A DNA stretch of 19,015 bases. Origin: JBBIJR01 sp037445875. Lineage in GTDB: Bacteria > CLD3 > SB21. A program made the position numbers and the translations under genes. Position 1 is the first letter of the stretch, and each line of letters begins with the position of its first letter. The notes beneath the pieces were generated by a model. That model ran no database searches and was not told the DNA's origin. It worked only from the letters and a program-made list of their open reading frames with translations. Below, in pieces: positions 1 to 7,027 of the stretch. Location of the stretch: contig JBBIJR010000070.1 in the NCBI GenBank assembly GCA_037445875.1, forward strand, positions 1 to 19,015, read 5' to 3'.

Positions 1-2132
1 AGGTTGTATACCCGGAGGATCACGAGACCCGATGCCGCCAGGTCGTAACGGATCTCGGTGGCTGGATTGAATGGATTCGGATAGTTGCCCACCAGAGCGA
101 ACCGCCGGGGAAGCTCCTTCTCCTCACCCACGGAAACAACACCTCCGCGCTTGAACGTCGCCTCGAACCTCGGCGAGGCCCGTATCGTGTCGGATCCGTT
201 ATACGCTACGCCGTACCAATAACACACCACCGAATCCCCGACCCACGCACCCCAACTGGTGAGAATGGAATCGAGATCGTGCTGGTGCNNNNNNNNNNNN
301 NNNNNNNNNNNNNNNNNNNNNNCCCAGTACGTGGATGGGGTCGCGGAGGACTTCCTGCGCAGGTAGAAACGATACGTAATGTCGGGAATGGGTCCCGCGA
401 TGTTCCACCGGAACTGGACAGGGTTATAGTTGCCCTGGTCGACGCCGATCGCGGCCCGGTTGGGTGGAAAGGCGCACGTTGGATTCCACAGGACCGCCTT
501 GATGCGGAAGGGACCGTCGCTCGTATCACGCTGCGCTGTGTCCGCCTGGTTCGAGATCCGGACGCGGGCCTCCTCGGTCGTTTGAACGTAGGGAATCTGC
601 CACGTGTACTCACGCGAATCCAAGGCTACGGTGTCGATAAATATCCACTGCTGGCCGTCGTCCGGAGAATACTCCAGACGCCCGGTACCGACGAAATCAG
701 AGCCCCACGTGATAATGGTGGAACTGGTGCCGCTCGGCGAACCTGGCGTGTTGAAAGACTCTCCGCCGTTGGGATAACCAACCACAAGGCCCGAGGCGAC
801 ATTACCCACGCACGAGGCGATTTCGGCATAACTGCGCATCAAGTCCGAGCACTGCTGGCCAAAGTATAGCTGGATACCTCCCGAGGTCAGATGACAATAG
901 CTCATGATGTACCCGAGCCTCGGAATGCACGTCTGGCCCACCTGGCAGGGACCGAAGTAACATCCGCTGGTTTCGGATCCCACGTAGCAGGTATCTATTG
1001 GCGGATTCCAGGAACAGCTATGCGTATGGGGTGAACCGAAATTATGCCCGGTTTCGTGGGCAACGACCATCACTTGCCATGAGTAAGTGGGCAGGCCGAT
1101 CAGCGCGCCGTTCTGAATGTCGCTGAAAGCGTACCCATAACCGCCCGTCAGGCTTTCACACAGCACGTCGAGCCATGCCACGCCGCCCAGACCCTGATTG
1201 CGGGTCGAGATGTAATGGGCCGTTGTGCGGGGCACGCTCTGCATGTTCGCATTCCAGTAGTTGCGAAACTCGTTGAGGAGGGTGGAGGAACTCGGTGGAC
1301 TGTCGCTGTACGGATCCAAATCCGTAGACCAGACCCGCGTATAACCGACGCTAAGCCGACAATTGATATCTCTCAGATACAGGGCGGAAACGGTTGACAT
1401 GAGGGCGAGCAGGTAGCTCGTGGCGTCTTCGACGCTGCCTCCGAAGAAAACGAACGTCTGATAGTCGGACTCGATCGCCATCGTAACGTCCAGTAGTTCG
1501 GATGTCAGAGGATCGAACTTGCGCCCCCGGCTGGTGGCCATCATCTGCTCGATGCGATCCGTTACTTCGAAGGTCTCCGAACCGCACTCGTAGTCGGGCC
1601 TTGATTTCAGCGCCGAGACGGGATACAGGATGTAATCCTCAACCGTGAATCCGTCCATGCCCTTTAACGAGCCCAGCACGTACGTTTCGTCAGCCACTTC
1701 GAACATACCCGTGACCCCGTGGGTGCCCAGGCTGAGGCTCCACAGCCTGCGCTCGTTGCTCGCGAAATCACCAAGGTAGGAAACAAACCGGTCGCGGACG
1801 GGCACGGGCGCATCCCCCGTTTCGGTGCCCGCCACCGTCAACGCACCGGGCTTCAGGATGTCGAAGCGCCGGAGTTCCATGGCACGAAAGGATTCGGCCG
1901 TCACGGGAAGCTCAAGATGGATCCGCTCCGATCGGGACGCGACGATCCCATCCGCAGCGGTTCGATCGAGCTTCAGGAGAACAAACTCGCCCACGTACGA
2001 CCGCAGGGCAAGCCGGCTTTCCATCGCCGCATCCTCGTTAATACGGAAAGGACGCACAGATTCCACCTGGGCACGGAGAGTCGCCGGGCAGATGAACAAC
2101 GCCGCGCACAAGAGCGTGAATGATCTGACCAT
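1..2132 (-). CDS. Secreted reprolysin-like (M12B) zinc metalloprotease with C-terminal sorting tail, 3' end cut by window
   Basis: About 710 residues are visible; the C-terminus lies beyond position 1. Residues 1-22 form a Sec signal peptide (MVRSF, hydrophobic core, then LRA-Q cleavage), so the protein is exported. Residues about 23-195 look like a propeptide region. The catalytic domain carries the metzincin zinc motif HETGHNFGSPH (residues 359-369; E360 general base) and the Met-turn IMSYC (Met410), diagnostic of the M12B/reprolysin-like clan. After it come a region beginning VGYPNGGESF and Ig/FnIII-like beta-rich stretches. Near residues 683-697 sits NYPNPFNPATEIRY, the start of a FlgD-Ig or type IX-like C-terminal sorting domain. 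A 34-base N gap lies inside; the reading frame is the same on both sides. The ATG is preceded by AAAGGAA at good spacing. It starts 34 bp after the aminotransferase, possibly co-transcribed. Substrate unknown. Confidence 0.9.
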   Translation of the reverse strand, partial: MVRSFTLLCAALFICPATLRAQVESVRPFRINEDAAMESRLALRSYVGEFVLLKLDRTAADGIVASRSERIHLELPVTAESFRAMELRRFDILKPGALTVAGTETGDAPVPVRDRFVSYLGDFASNERRLWSLSLGTHGVTGMFEVADETYVLGSLKGMDGFTVEDYILYPVSALKSRPDYECGSETFEVTDRIEQMMATSRGRKFDPLTSELLDVTMAIESDYQTFVFFGGSVEDATSYLLALMSTVSALYLRDINCRLSVGYTRVWSTDLDPYSDSPPSSSTLLNEFRNYWNANMQSVPRTTAHYISTRNQGLGGVAWLDVLCESLTGGYGYAFSDIQNGALIGLPTYSWQVMVVAHETGHNFGSPHTHSCSWNPPIDTCYVGSETSGCYFGPCQVGQTCIPRLGYIMSYCHLTSGGIQLYFGQQCSDLMRSYAEIASCVGNVASGLVVGYPNGGESFNTPGSPSGTSSTIITWGSDFVGTGRLEYSPDDGQQWIFIDTVALDSREYTWQIPYVQTTEEARVRISNQADTAQRDTSDGPFRIKAVLWNPTCAFPPNRAAIGVDQGNYNPVQFRWNIAGPIPDITYRFYLRRKSSATPSTYWXXXXXXXXXXXXHQHDLDSILTSWGAWVGDSVVCYWYGVAYNGSDTIRASPRFEATFKRGGVVSVGEEKELPRRFALVGNYPNPFNPATEIRYDLAASGLVILRVYN
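289..322. other. Assembly gap (34 N) inside the metalloprotease gene
   Basis: A run of 34 N. The minus-strand frame ends in STYW on one side and resumes with HQHDLDS on the other in the same phase, so the gap size is compatible with an intact gene. Confidence 0.95.
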
Positions 2133-2159
2133 AGTGGTTTCCTTTGTATTAAGAGTGAA

Positions 2160-2173
2160 TCGATAACTATCGA
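2160..2173. repeat. Short inverted repeat between aminotransferase and protease
   Basis: TCGATA-AC-TATCGA, a 6-bp inverted repeat with a 2-nt centre. It contains the TAG stop of the aminotransferase (2167-2169). It has no T tract, so it is not a canonical terminator. It could be a small operator or chance. Confidence 0.3.
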
Positions 2174-3300
2174 GCATGTCTGTTCTGAAGCGCTTGCACA
2201 CCAGCCCCCGGAGTGAACGGGAACTCCAGTTCCTGCAGTGCATCTTCGAGGCCGGCGATCACGGCTGCCATATCGTAAACGTCGTAATGGCCCAAATGCG
2301 ATATTCGAAAGATCTTCCCCTTCAGGTGGTCCTGGCCGCTCGCGAGAGTCATTCCCTGTTTCGATCGCATCGTCTTGAAAATCCGGTCTGCGTCGAGTCC
2401 TTCCGGCACCTTTACGGCCGTGACGGAATTGGCCGGCTTCTCGGCAAACAACTCGAGCCCGATCGCCCGAACGGCACGGCGGCATCCCTCCGCCATCCGA
2501 GCATGGCGCGCCCATACCTCCTGCAGACCTTCTTCGCGAATCATACGCAGCGACTCGCGTAAACCGACAACCAGCGTTACGGCCGGTGTAAACGGCGTCG
2601 TGTTCTTTTGCAGCTCTTTGACCGCCCGGCGCAGGTCGAAATAGAACTTCGGCAGATCGGACGTCTCGCATGTTTTGAGGGCGCGTTCGCTGAGCGCCAG
2701 GAACCCGAGGCCCGGGGGCAACATCAGCCCCTTTTGTGATCCCGTGGCCACGGCATCGAGCCCCCACTCGTCGAACCGCAGTTCCATCGCGCCGACGGAT
2801 GTCACACCGTCCACGATGATCAGGGCATCGGACACATCGCGCACCGCGCGCGCGATGGCCTGCACATCCGTGAACGCGCCGGTCGACGTTTCGCTGTGGG
2901 TCATGACGACGGCCCTGACCTTCGGATTGGCTTTCAACCGCGCCCGTACCTCGTCCGCCGATGCCGAGCGCCCCCACTCGATCTTCATCACGTCGACCGG
3001 AACTCCATAGCTCTGGGGAATCTTCGTCCACCGTTCGCCGAACTTCCCCCCTTCCAGATTGAGAACGGTGTCGCCGCGAGAAAGGAGGTTCACCAGCGCG
3101 GCCTCCATGGCGCCCGTGCCCGAGGATGCGAAGGTCACCACGGGCTGACGGGTTTGGTACAGATACCGCAGGCCTTCGTTGGCTTCCGTAAAGATCTCCT
3201 CGAAGTCCTTGTTCCGATGATGAATGATGGGCTGCGCCATGGCGAGCATGACGCGTTCCGGAACGGGGGTCGGTCCGGGCGTAAAAAGGCGTTTCTTCAT
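2167..3300 (-). CDS. Class V PLP-dependent aminotransferase (serine-pyruvate / alanine-glyoxylate type)
   Basis: 377 aa, the usual size for the AGXT/serine-glyoxylate branch of fold-type I, class V aminotransferases. It begins KRLFTPGPTPVPERV, the typical TPGPTxVP start of this family. The PLP-binding residues are visible: ASSGTGAMEAAL (59-70) as the phosphate loop, D164 in IIVDGVTSVG for the pyridine nitrogen, and K190 in ATGSQKGLMLPPGL for the Schiff base. The predicted cytoplasmic reaction is amino transfer between serine or alanine and glyoxylate or pyruvate, feeding serine/glycine metabolism; exact substrates cannot be read from sequence. The start is fixed by the N-terminal motif. No clear Shine-Dalgarno precedes the ATG (GGCTCTTAC only). 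A good sigma70-type promoter lies about 40 bp upstream. It is divergent from pfk. Confidence 0.93.
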   Translation of the reverse strand: MKKRLFTPGPTPVPERVMLAMAQPIIHHRNKDFEEIFTEANEGLRYLYQTRQPVVTFASSGTGAMEAALVNLLSRGDTVLNLEGGKFGERWTKIPQSYGVPVDVMKIEWGRSASADEVRARLKANPKVRAVVMTHSETSTGAFTDVQAIARAVRDVSDALIIVDGVTSVGAMELRFDEWGLDAVATGSQKGLMLPPGLGFLALSERALKTCETSDLPKFYFDLRRAVKELQKNTTPFTPAVTLVVGLRESLRMIREEGLQEVWARHARMAEGCRRAVRAIGLELFAEKPANSVTAVKVPEGLDADRIFKTMRSKQGMTLASGQDHLKGKIFRISHLGHYDVYDMAAVIAGLEDALQELEFPFTPGAGVQALQNRHAR

Positions 3301-3314
3301 GTAAGAGCCAATAA

Positions 3315-3344
3315 TTGCTATGATGACCGGCCAAGAAGTATACG
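3315..3344 (+). promoter_or_regulatory. Possible upstream plus-strand promoter for pfk leader
   Basis: TTGCTA (3315-3320), an 18-bp spacer, then TATACG (3339-3344). Its -10 shares the TATA core with the opposing aminotransferase promoter, so the two would exclude each other. If used, its transcript would run through the hairpin at 3391-3438 before reaching pfk. Weaker support than the promoter at 3442. Confidence 0.3.
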
Positions 3345-3365
3345 TTTAAGCCGTCACCAAATCAA
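3337..3365 (-). promoter_or_regulatory. Predicted sigma70-type promoter of the aminotransferase
   Basis: On the minus strand, TTGATT (3365-3360), a 17-bp spacer, then TATACT (3342-3337). Spacing is ideal and both boxes are near consensus. The predicted transcript start is about 30 nt before the ATG at 3300. Confidence 0.6.
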
Positions 3366-3390
3366 TTTTTTTTAAATTACTGCTGCGGAC

Positions 3391-3438
3391 AGCCCGGTTT
3401 CCTGACCTACCTCATGGTGTGTGAGGGCTATTTTTTTT
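3391..3438 (+). terminator. Intrinsic-terminator-like hairpin in the pfk leader (possible attenuator)
   Basis: AGCCC (3391-3395) can pair with GGGCT (3425-3429), directly followed by A and eight T (3431-3438) and then ATTTT. An alternative inner stem CCTCA (3410-3414) / TGAGG (3422-3426) shares G3425-G3426 with the outer stem. No plus-strand gene lies upstream in the window, so a terminator here would act only on a leader transcript or on antisense transcription of the aminotransferase. Confidence 0.5.
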
Positions 3439-3441
3439 ATT

Positions 3442-3470
3442 TTGCAGGCGGTACCTGGATTATCTACATT
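3442..3470 (+). promoter_or_regulatory. Predicted sigma70-type promoter of pfk
   Basis: TTGCAG (3442-3447), a 17-bp spacer, then TACATT (3465-3470). It would give a leader of about 20 nt carrying AGGTGA (3488-3493) ahead of the ATG at 3498. Confidence 0.5.
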
Positions 3471-3497
3471 CAAGCAAGGCGGAAGACAGGTGAAGCC

Positions 3498-4661
3498 ATG
3501 AAACGAATCGGCATATTGACCGGAGGAGGCGACGTCCCGGGTCTCAATCCGTGTATCAAGTCTGTGGTGTACGATGCGATCGACGAGGGGTATGAGGTGA
3601 TCGGCTTCCGCCGGGGATGGGGCGGCCTGTTGAACTTCAACCCGGACGACGCGCAGGCTTCGCCTGACCACGTGATCCCGCTGAACAAGATCAACACGAG
3701 AACGATCGACCGTAGTGGAGGCACGATGCTCCATACGTCGCGGACCAATCCCGGAAAGGTCTCGAAGGATGAGGTCCCGCCGTTCCTTCGCGCAGCCAAC
3801 AAGTCGACGCCGGACGAGAAGGGCAGGGTCGACTGTACCTCGCACGTACTGCGAGTCCTGGAGCATCTGCAGGTCTCCGCTTTGATAGTCATCGGCGGCG
3901 ACGACACGCTGAGCTATGCGGTCCGTCTGCATAGGGAAGGCTTTCCCGTCCTAGCCATACCCAAGACAATGGACAACGACGTATACGGAACCGATTTCTG
4001 CATCGGGTTTTCCACCGCCGTCACCCGTTCGGTGGATTTCATCACTGCGTTGCGTACGCCGGCAGGCTCGCACGAACGTATCGCCATCGTCGAACTGTTC
4101 GGGCGTAACTCCGGCGAAACGTCGTTGATCAGCGCGCTCCTGGCCAGTACGGACCGGGCGATCATCTCCGAAGTCCCGTTCGATGTGGAAAAACTGTCGC
4201 GCCTGCTGCTGGAGGACAAGAACAGCAACCCGAGCCGCTATGCGGTCATGACAATCTCCGAAGGCGCCACGATGATCGGCGGACAGGTCGTCGAGTACGG
4301 CCAGGAAGATGCTTACGGCCACCGTAAACTGGGAGGGATCGGGCTCATAACGGCTGAGGCGATCAAGCGGATCAGCGGCTCCAACATCATCTATCAGCAG
4401 GTGGCGTATCTGATGCGCAGCGGGGAGCCCGACGCCCTCGACCGCATGGTTGCCATGGGTTACGCCGGGGTCGCCGTGGACCTGTTGAAGAAGAAACAGT
4501 TCGGCAGCATGGCCGCCCTCCGCGACGGCAAGTACACCAGCTCCCCGATCGAAATCATCTCCCAGGGAAGAAAGACGGTCGATGTGAAGGAGCTCTACGA
4601 CACGGAACACTACCGGCCCAAAGTGCTGAGCTTCACCAGAAAGCCGATGTTCTTATACTAG
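3498..4661 (+). CDS. pfp: 6-phosphofructokinase, residues of the pyrophosphate-dependent type
   Basis: 387 aa, soluble glycolytic enzyme that phosphorylates fructose 6-phosphate to the 1,6-bisphosphate. The N-terminal nucleotide/PPi loop is LTGGGDVPGLN (7-17). The donor-specificity positions read GGDDT (133-137) and PKTMDND (155-161). Family knowledge: ATP enzymes such as E. coli PfkA have Gly at the second position of GGDGS and GTIDND, whereas PPi enzymes have Asp there and Lys in KTxDND. Both substitutions are present, so PPi is the predicted donor, making the step reversible. GRNSG (202-206) and SHERIAIVE are family-typical. The ATG at 3498 is chosen because it begins the conserved KRIGILTGGG strand and follows AGGTGA; the frame stays open further upstream to 3414 but through non-coding-looking leader. 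It is monocistronic or weakly linked to the doxX 146 bp downstream. Confidence 0.9.
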   Translation: MKRIGILTGGGDVPGLNPCIKSVVYDAIDEGYEVIGFRRGWGGLLNFNPDDAQASPDHVIPLNKINTRTIDRSGGTMLHTSRTNPGKVSKDEVPPFLRAANKSTPDEKGRVDCTSHVLRVLEHLQVSALIVIGGDDTLSYAVRLHREGFPVLAIPKTMDNDVYGTDFCIGFSTAVTRSVDFITALRTPAGSHERIAIVELFGRNSGETSLISALLASTDRAIISEVPFDVEKLSRLLLEDKNSNPSRYAVMTISEGATMIGGQVVEYGQEDAYGHRKLGGIGLITAEAIKRISGSNIIYQQVAYLMRSGEPDALDRMVAMGYAGVAVDLLKKKQFGSMAALRDGKYTSSPIEIISQGRKTVDVKELYDTEHYRPKVLSFTRKPMFLY

Positions 4662-4807
4662 CCTAGCGATCTCTCGCGAACGGCGTCGATCCCGGAGATA
4701 CCTGGCGTACCGATCCCTCCGGAACCGTCATCCTGTTCCGATTCCACGACAACTGCGGCGTTGATCCGTATTCCGATTCCATTCAATGATCCAATAAGGA
4801 GGCATGT

Positions 4808-5263
4808 ATGGAGACGTGGAAGCGAACGGTCGAGTGGGTGCTCGAGCGGAGGGACATGTGTTTTGACCTGATTCGCATGTATCTGGGCATCGGGCTGTTT
4901 GTCAAGGGGGTGTATTTCATTTCGGCAACGGAAACGCTCACGTCCCTCGTGCTGTCGGCGGGCAATTACGAAGCGGTTTCCACGCTCCTGGTTCATTATG
5001 TGGCGCTGGCCCATATATCAGGCGGGCTGTTCATGGCCGTTGGCATTATCACGCGGTTGTCCGCACTGGCCCAGATTCCTATCCTGTTCGGGGCCGTCTT
5101 TCTGGTGCACCTCAAGGAGGGCCTGTTCTCGCAGGGCCAGTCGCTCGAATTCTCGGCGCTGGTGCTTTTCTTGCTCTGCCTCGTGTTTGTCTACGGTTCC
5201 GGGCGGTTGTCGCTGGATTATTACCTCGAGCTCAGGAAGGCGGAGCCCGGGTCGGCGAGCTGA
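4808..5263 (+). CDS. DoxX-family integral membrane protein (first copy)
   Basis: 151 aa, within the normal size of DoxX/TQO-small-subunit-like proteins. Four hydrophobic segments are visible, at about residues 18-38, 60-82, 86-104 and 115-132. The HISGGLFMAVGIITRLSAL stretch (73-91) matches the DoxX signature of a Gly-rich helix followed by a TR turn (compare SLALVAGFLTRVSAF in the second copy). A strong AAGGAGG (4796-4802) sits 5 nt before the ATG; an earlier ATG at 4804 is in another frame that stops quickly. DoxX proteins are linked to membrane thiol/quinone redox chemistry, and in mycobacteria one forms a complex with superoxide dismutase and a thiosulfate sulfurtransferase; the exact role here is unknown. 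It converges on zwf, the stop codons sitting in one hairpin. Confidence 0.8.
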   Translation: METWKRTVEWVLERRDMCFDLIRMYLGIGLFVKGVYFISATETLTSLVLSAGNYEAVSTLLVHYVALAHISGGLFMAVGIITRLSALAQIPILFGAVFLVHLKEGLFSQGQSLEFSALVLFLLCLVFVYGSGRLSLDYYLELRKAEPGSAS

Positions 5264-5276
5264 CGCGCTCCGTCAG
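5260..5276. terminator. Bidirectional hairpin spanning the convergent doxX and zwf stop codons
   Basis: CTGACG (5260-5265), loop CGCTC, CGTCAG (5271-5276): a perfect 6-bp stem. Both TGA stops (5261-5263 plus; 5275-5273 minus) fall in symmetric positions of the stem. No T tract follows on either side, so it would be a weak terminator or an mRNA 3'-end stabiliser. Confidence 0.4.
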
Positions 5277-6811
5277 AGTTCACAGTAGAGCCCATCGTTG
5301 GAGAGGTTCTTGCACGGAAACCGCCAGCGCATCTCGTCGTAGTCGAAGACGGCAAAGAGCCCGGAGGCCGTATCGGCCTCCCTGGGGCCCCACGTGCCTG
5401 CGGGATATCCGTACAACCGGATGTTCGGGTTGTTCTGCCATTCTTCCAGAATGGGATCGACGAACTTCCAGCAGGCTTCCACGGCGTCGTTGCGGGTGAA
5501 CAGAGTGGCGTCGCCCAGCCAGCAATCAAGAAGCAGACGTTCATAGGCCGCCGGAACGTACACTTCGGACAGATCGGCGTAGTGAAAGTCCATGTCGACC
5601 GACTTAATGTTGAAGCCCGCTCCGGGCAGTTTCATGCCGAATTTCAGGAGGATACCCTCGTCCGGTTGAATGCGGATGATCAGTTGGTTCGAATCGGCGG
5701 CCGTTTTGGCTTTGCCGAACAGCTGGTACGCCTTGGGCCGGAAGTGAATCACGGCCTCGGTCACGCGCGTGGGCAGGCGTTTGCCCGCCCGGATGTAGAA
5801 CGGAACGCCACTCCACCGCCAGTTGTCGATGAAGAATCGCATCGCCACGAACGTTTCCGTGCGTGAATCCGGCGGCACGTCCTTTTCCTCCCGGTAACCG
5901 GGAACGTGTTCCCCGCGGATGGTCGCGCCCGTGTACTGGCCCCGGATGACGCACCGTTCGACGTCGCGTCCCTTCAGCGGTTTCAGCGACTCGAACACCT
6001 TGATGGTTTCGTTCCGGACGGACCGCGCATCGAATCGTGCCGGGGGCTCCATCGCAATCATCCCCACCAACTGGAGCAAGTGGTTTTGAACCATGTCCCG
6101 CATCAGGCCTGAACCATCGTAATATTTGCCGCGGTTGTCGACGCCGATGCTCTCGCACGAAGTGATCTGAACATGATGGATGAAATGGCTGTTCCACAAC
6201 GGCTCGAAGATCTCGTTCGAGAAGCGGAAGGCGAGCAGGTTCTGAACGGTTTCTTTGCCAAGGTAGTGATCGATGCGGTACAGCTGATCTTCCGTCCAGT
6301 ACCGTAGCAGCTTCTCGTTGAGAGCCTGTGCGGAAGCGAGGTTGTAGCCAAACGGCTTTTCGATGACGATGCGCCGCCACGTCCCGTTCGATTGGTGGAA
6401 ACCATGGTGCGCCAGCCGAAGAGCGATCGTTTCGTACATGGAGGGAGGCGTAGCGAGATAGAACATACAGTTGGCCGGAATGCCGCTATCTGAGGCGATG
6501 GCCGCAAGTTTCGTTTTCAGGGCGGGATAGGCCGCGTCCTGTTCCGTGTCGAGCGACTCGTAGTACAGCCGTCGGGAAAACTCCGCCACGTGTCCGGCGT
6601 CCGTTTGCTGCTCCGAATACCGGCTCACGCCCTCCCTCATGGCCTCGCGGAACGCCTCGTTCGCCATCGCGGTCCTTCCGACACCGACCACGGCCACCTG
6701 AGGCGGTATCAATTGCTGGCGGAACAACGCATACAGGGCCGGCATCAGTTTTCTTTTCGTCAGGTCGCCGGAGGCTCCAAAGATCACAAACATACCCGGA
6801 CCCGATTCCAT
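5273..6811 (-). CDS. zwf: Glucose-6-phosphate 1-dehydrogenase
   Basis: 512 aa, the typical length. It oxidises glucose 6-phosphate to 6-phosphogluconolactone with NADP+ and opens the oxidative pentose phosphate (or Entner-Doudoroff) route in the cytoplasm. The Rossmann loop is FGASGDLTKRKL (11-22), EKPFG lies at 151-155, the substrate-binding signature RIDHYLGKE at 179-187, and the catalytic-base motif DMVQNH at 239-244 (H244). The start at 6811 is preferred over an ATG 23 codons upstream because AAAGGAG (6824-6818) lies at the right distance and homologues begin near here. No gnd, pgl or edd gene is in the window, so zwf stands alone. It is divergent from marR across a 216-bp region rich in repeats, which makes shared or redox-responsive control plausible but unproven. 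Confidence 0.96.
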   Translation of the reverse strand: MESGPGMFVIFGASGDLTKRKLMPALYALFRQQLIPPQVAVVGVGRTAMANEAFREAMREGVSRYSEQQTDAGHVAEFSRRLYYESLDTEQDAAYPALKTKLAAIASDSGIPANCMFYLATPPSMYETIALRLAHHGFHQSNGTWRRIVIEKPFGYNLASAQALNEKLLRYWTEDQLYRIDHYLGKETVQNLLAFRFSNEIFEPLWNSHFIHHVQITSCESIGVDNRGKYYDGSGLMRDMVQNHLLQLVGMIAMEPPARFDARSVRNETIKVFESLKPLKGRDVERCVIRGQYTGATIRGEHVPGYREEKDVPPDSRTETFVAMRFFIDNWRWSGVPFYIRAGKRLPTRVTEAVIHFRPKAYQLFGKAKTAADSNQLIIRIQPDEGILLKFGMKLPGAGFNIKSVDMDFHYADLSEVYVPAAYERLLLDCWLGDATLFTRNDAVEACWKFVDPILEEWQNNPNIRLYGYPAGTWGPREADTASGLFAVFDYDEMRWRFPCKNLSNDGLYCEL

Positions 6812-6834
6812 CGCAGACTCCTTTCTGGTGAACG

Positions 6835-6876
6835 GGCGTCTTATCATGCTCAAAGTAATGTACAATGGCGTCTTAT
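6835..6876. repeat. Pair of 10-bp direct repeats in the zwf promoter region
   Basis: GGCGTCTTAT occurs at 6835-6844 and 6867-6876 (ATAAGACGCC on the zwf strand). The start-to-start distance is 32 bp, about three helical turns. The copies flank the predicted zwf -10 box, as tandem operator sites would. Confidence 0.5.
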
Positions 6877-6880
6877 GCAA
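6852..6880 (-). promoter_or_regulatory. Predicted zwf promoter
   Basis: On the minus strand, TTGCAT (6880-6875), a 17-bp spacer, then TACTTT (6857-6852). It gives a short leader of roughly 35 nt to the zwf ATG. Overlapped by one of the GGCGTCTTAT repeats. Confidence 0.4.
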
Positions 6881-6916
6881 CGTTCGGCAGGCGGGTCAAC
6901 CCCCGGAGTTCGAAGT

Positions 6917-6926
6917 GAACATGTTC
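6917..6926. repeat. Perfect 10-bp palindrome between zwf and marR
   Basis: GAACATGTTC is its own reverse complement. It lies midway between the divergent genes and could be a dimeric repressor site. The half-sites are too close for the Gram-positive LexA box. Confidence 0.35.
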
Positions 6927-6929
6927 GAT

Positions 6930-6961
6930 TTCAGGAAAGCACAACAGGCATGCTTTCTGAA
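6930..6961. repeat. Imperfect inverted repeat upstream of marR
   Basis: TTCAGGAAAGCA (6930-6941) and TGCTTTCTGAA (6951-6961) are complementary except for one bulged base, around a 9-nt centre. It directly precedes the marR promoter. It lies between divergent genes, so a terminator role is unlikely; an operator or mRNA leader structure is possible. Confidence 0.4.
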
Positions 6962-6967
6962 AAAATA

Positions 6968-6977
6968 TGTTGCAACA
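6968..6977. promoter_or_regulatory. Predicted MarR operator O1, overlapping the marR -35 box
   Basis: Palindrome TGTTGCAACA followed by C. It shares TGTT-RY-AACAC with the sites at 7000 and 7613. It covers the TTGCAA -35 box; its centre is 32 bp from that of O2. Confidence 0.5.
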
Positions 6978-6998
6978 CGGAATTATTTTTCTTATTAT
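6970..6998 (+). promoter_or_regulatory. Predicted marR promoter
   Basis: TTGCAA (6970-6975), a 17-bp spacer, then TATTAT (6993-6998). The -35 sits inside operator O1 and O2 begins just after the -10, an arrangement expected for tight autorepression. Confidence 0.55.
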
Positions 6999-6999
6999 A

Positions 7000-7009
7000 T
7001 GTTATAACA
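7000..7009. promoter_or_regulatory. Predicted MarR operator O2, just downstream of the marR -10 box
   Basis: Palindrome TGTTATAACA followed by C. The ten-base core is identical to the core of the site before the second doxX. It would overlap the transcription start of marR. Confidence 0.6.
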
Positions 7010-7027
7010 CATACCAATGGAGATGCC

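Noticed and set aside
279..869. Plus-strand ORF across the first N gap
   Set aside because: Antisense to the metalloprotease frame and bridged by N; no protein features.
1973..3334. Minus-strand ORF (453 codons) overlapping the aminotransferase in another frame
   Set aside because: The aminotransferase frame has all PLP motifs; this frame is Arg/Gly-rich shadow sequence.
6917..6926. LexA/SOS box
   Set aside because: GAAC and GTTC are only 2 bp apart rather than the 4 bp of the Gram-positive box, and no SOS gene is adjacent.
6590..7027. Upstream in-frame extension of marR
   Set aside because: Runs through the zwf 5' end on the opposite strand and the marR promoter; the MarR fold begins at the ATG at 7028.
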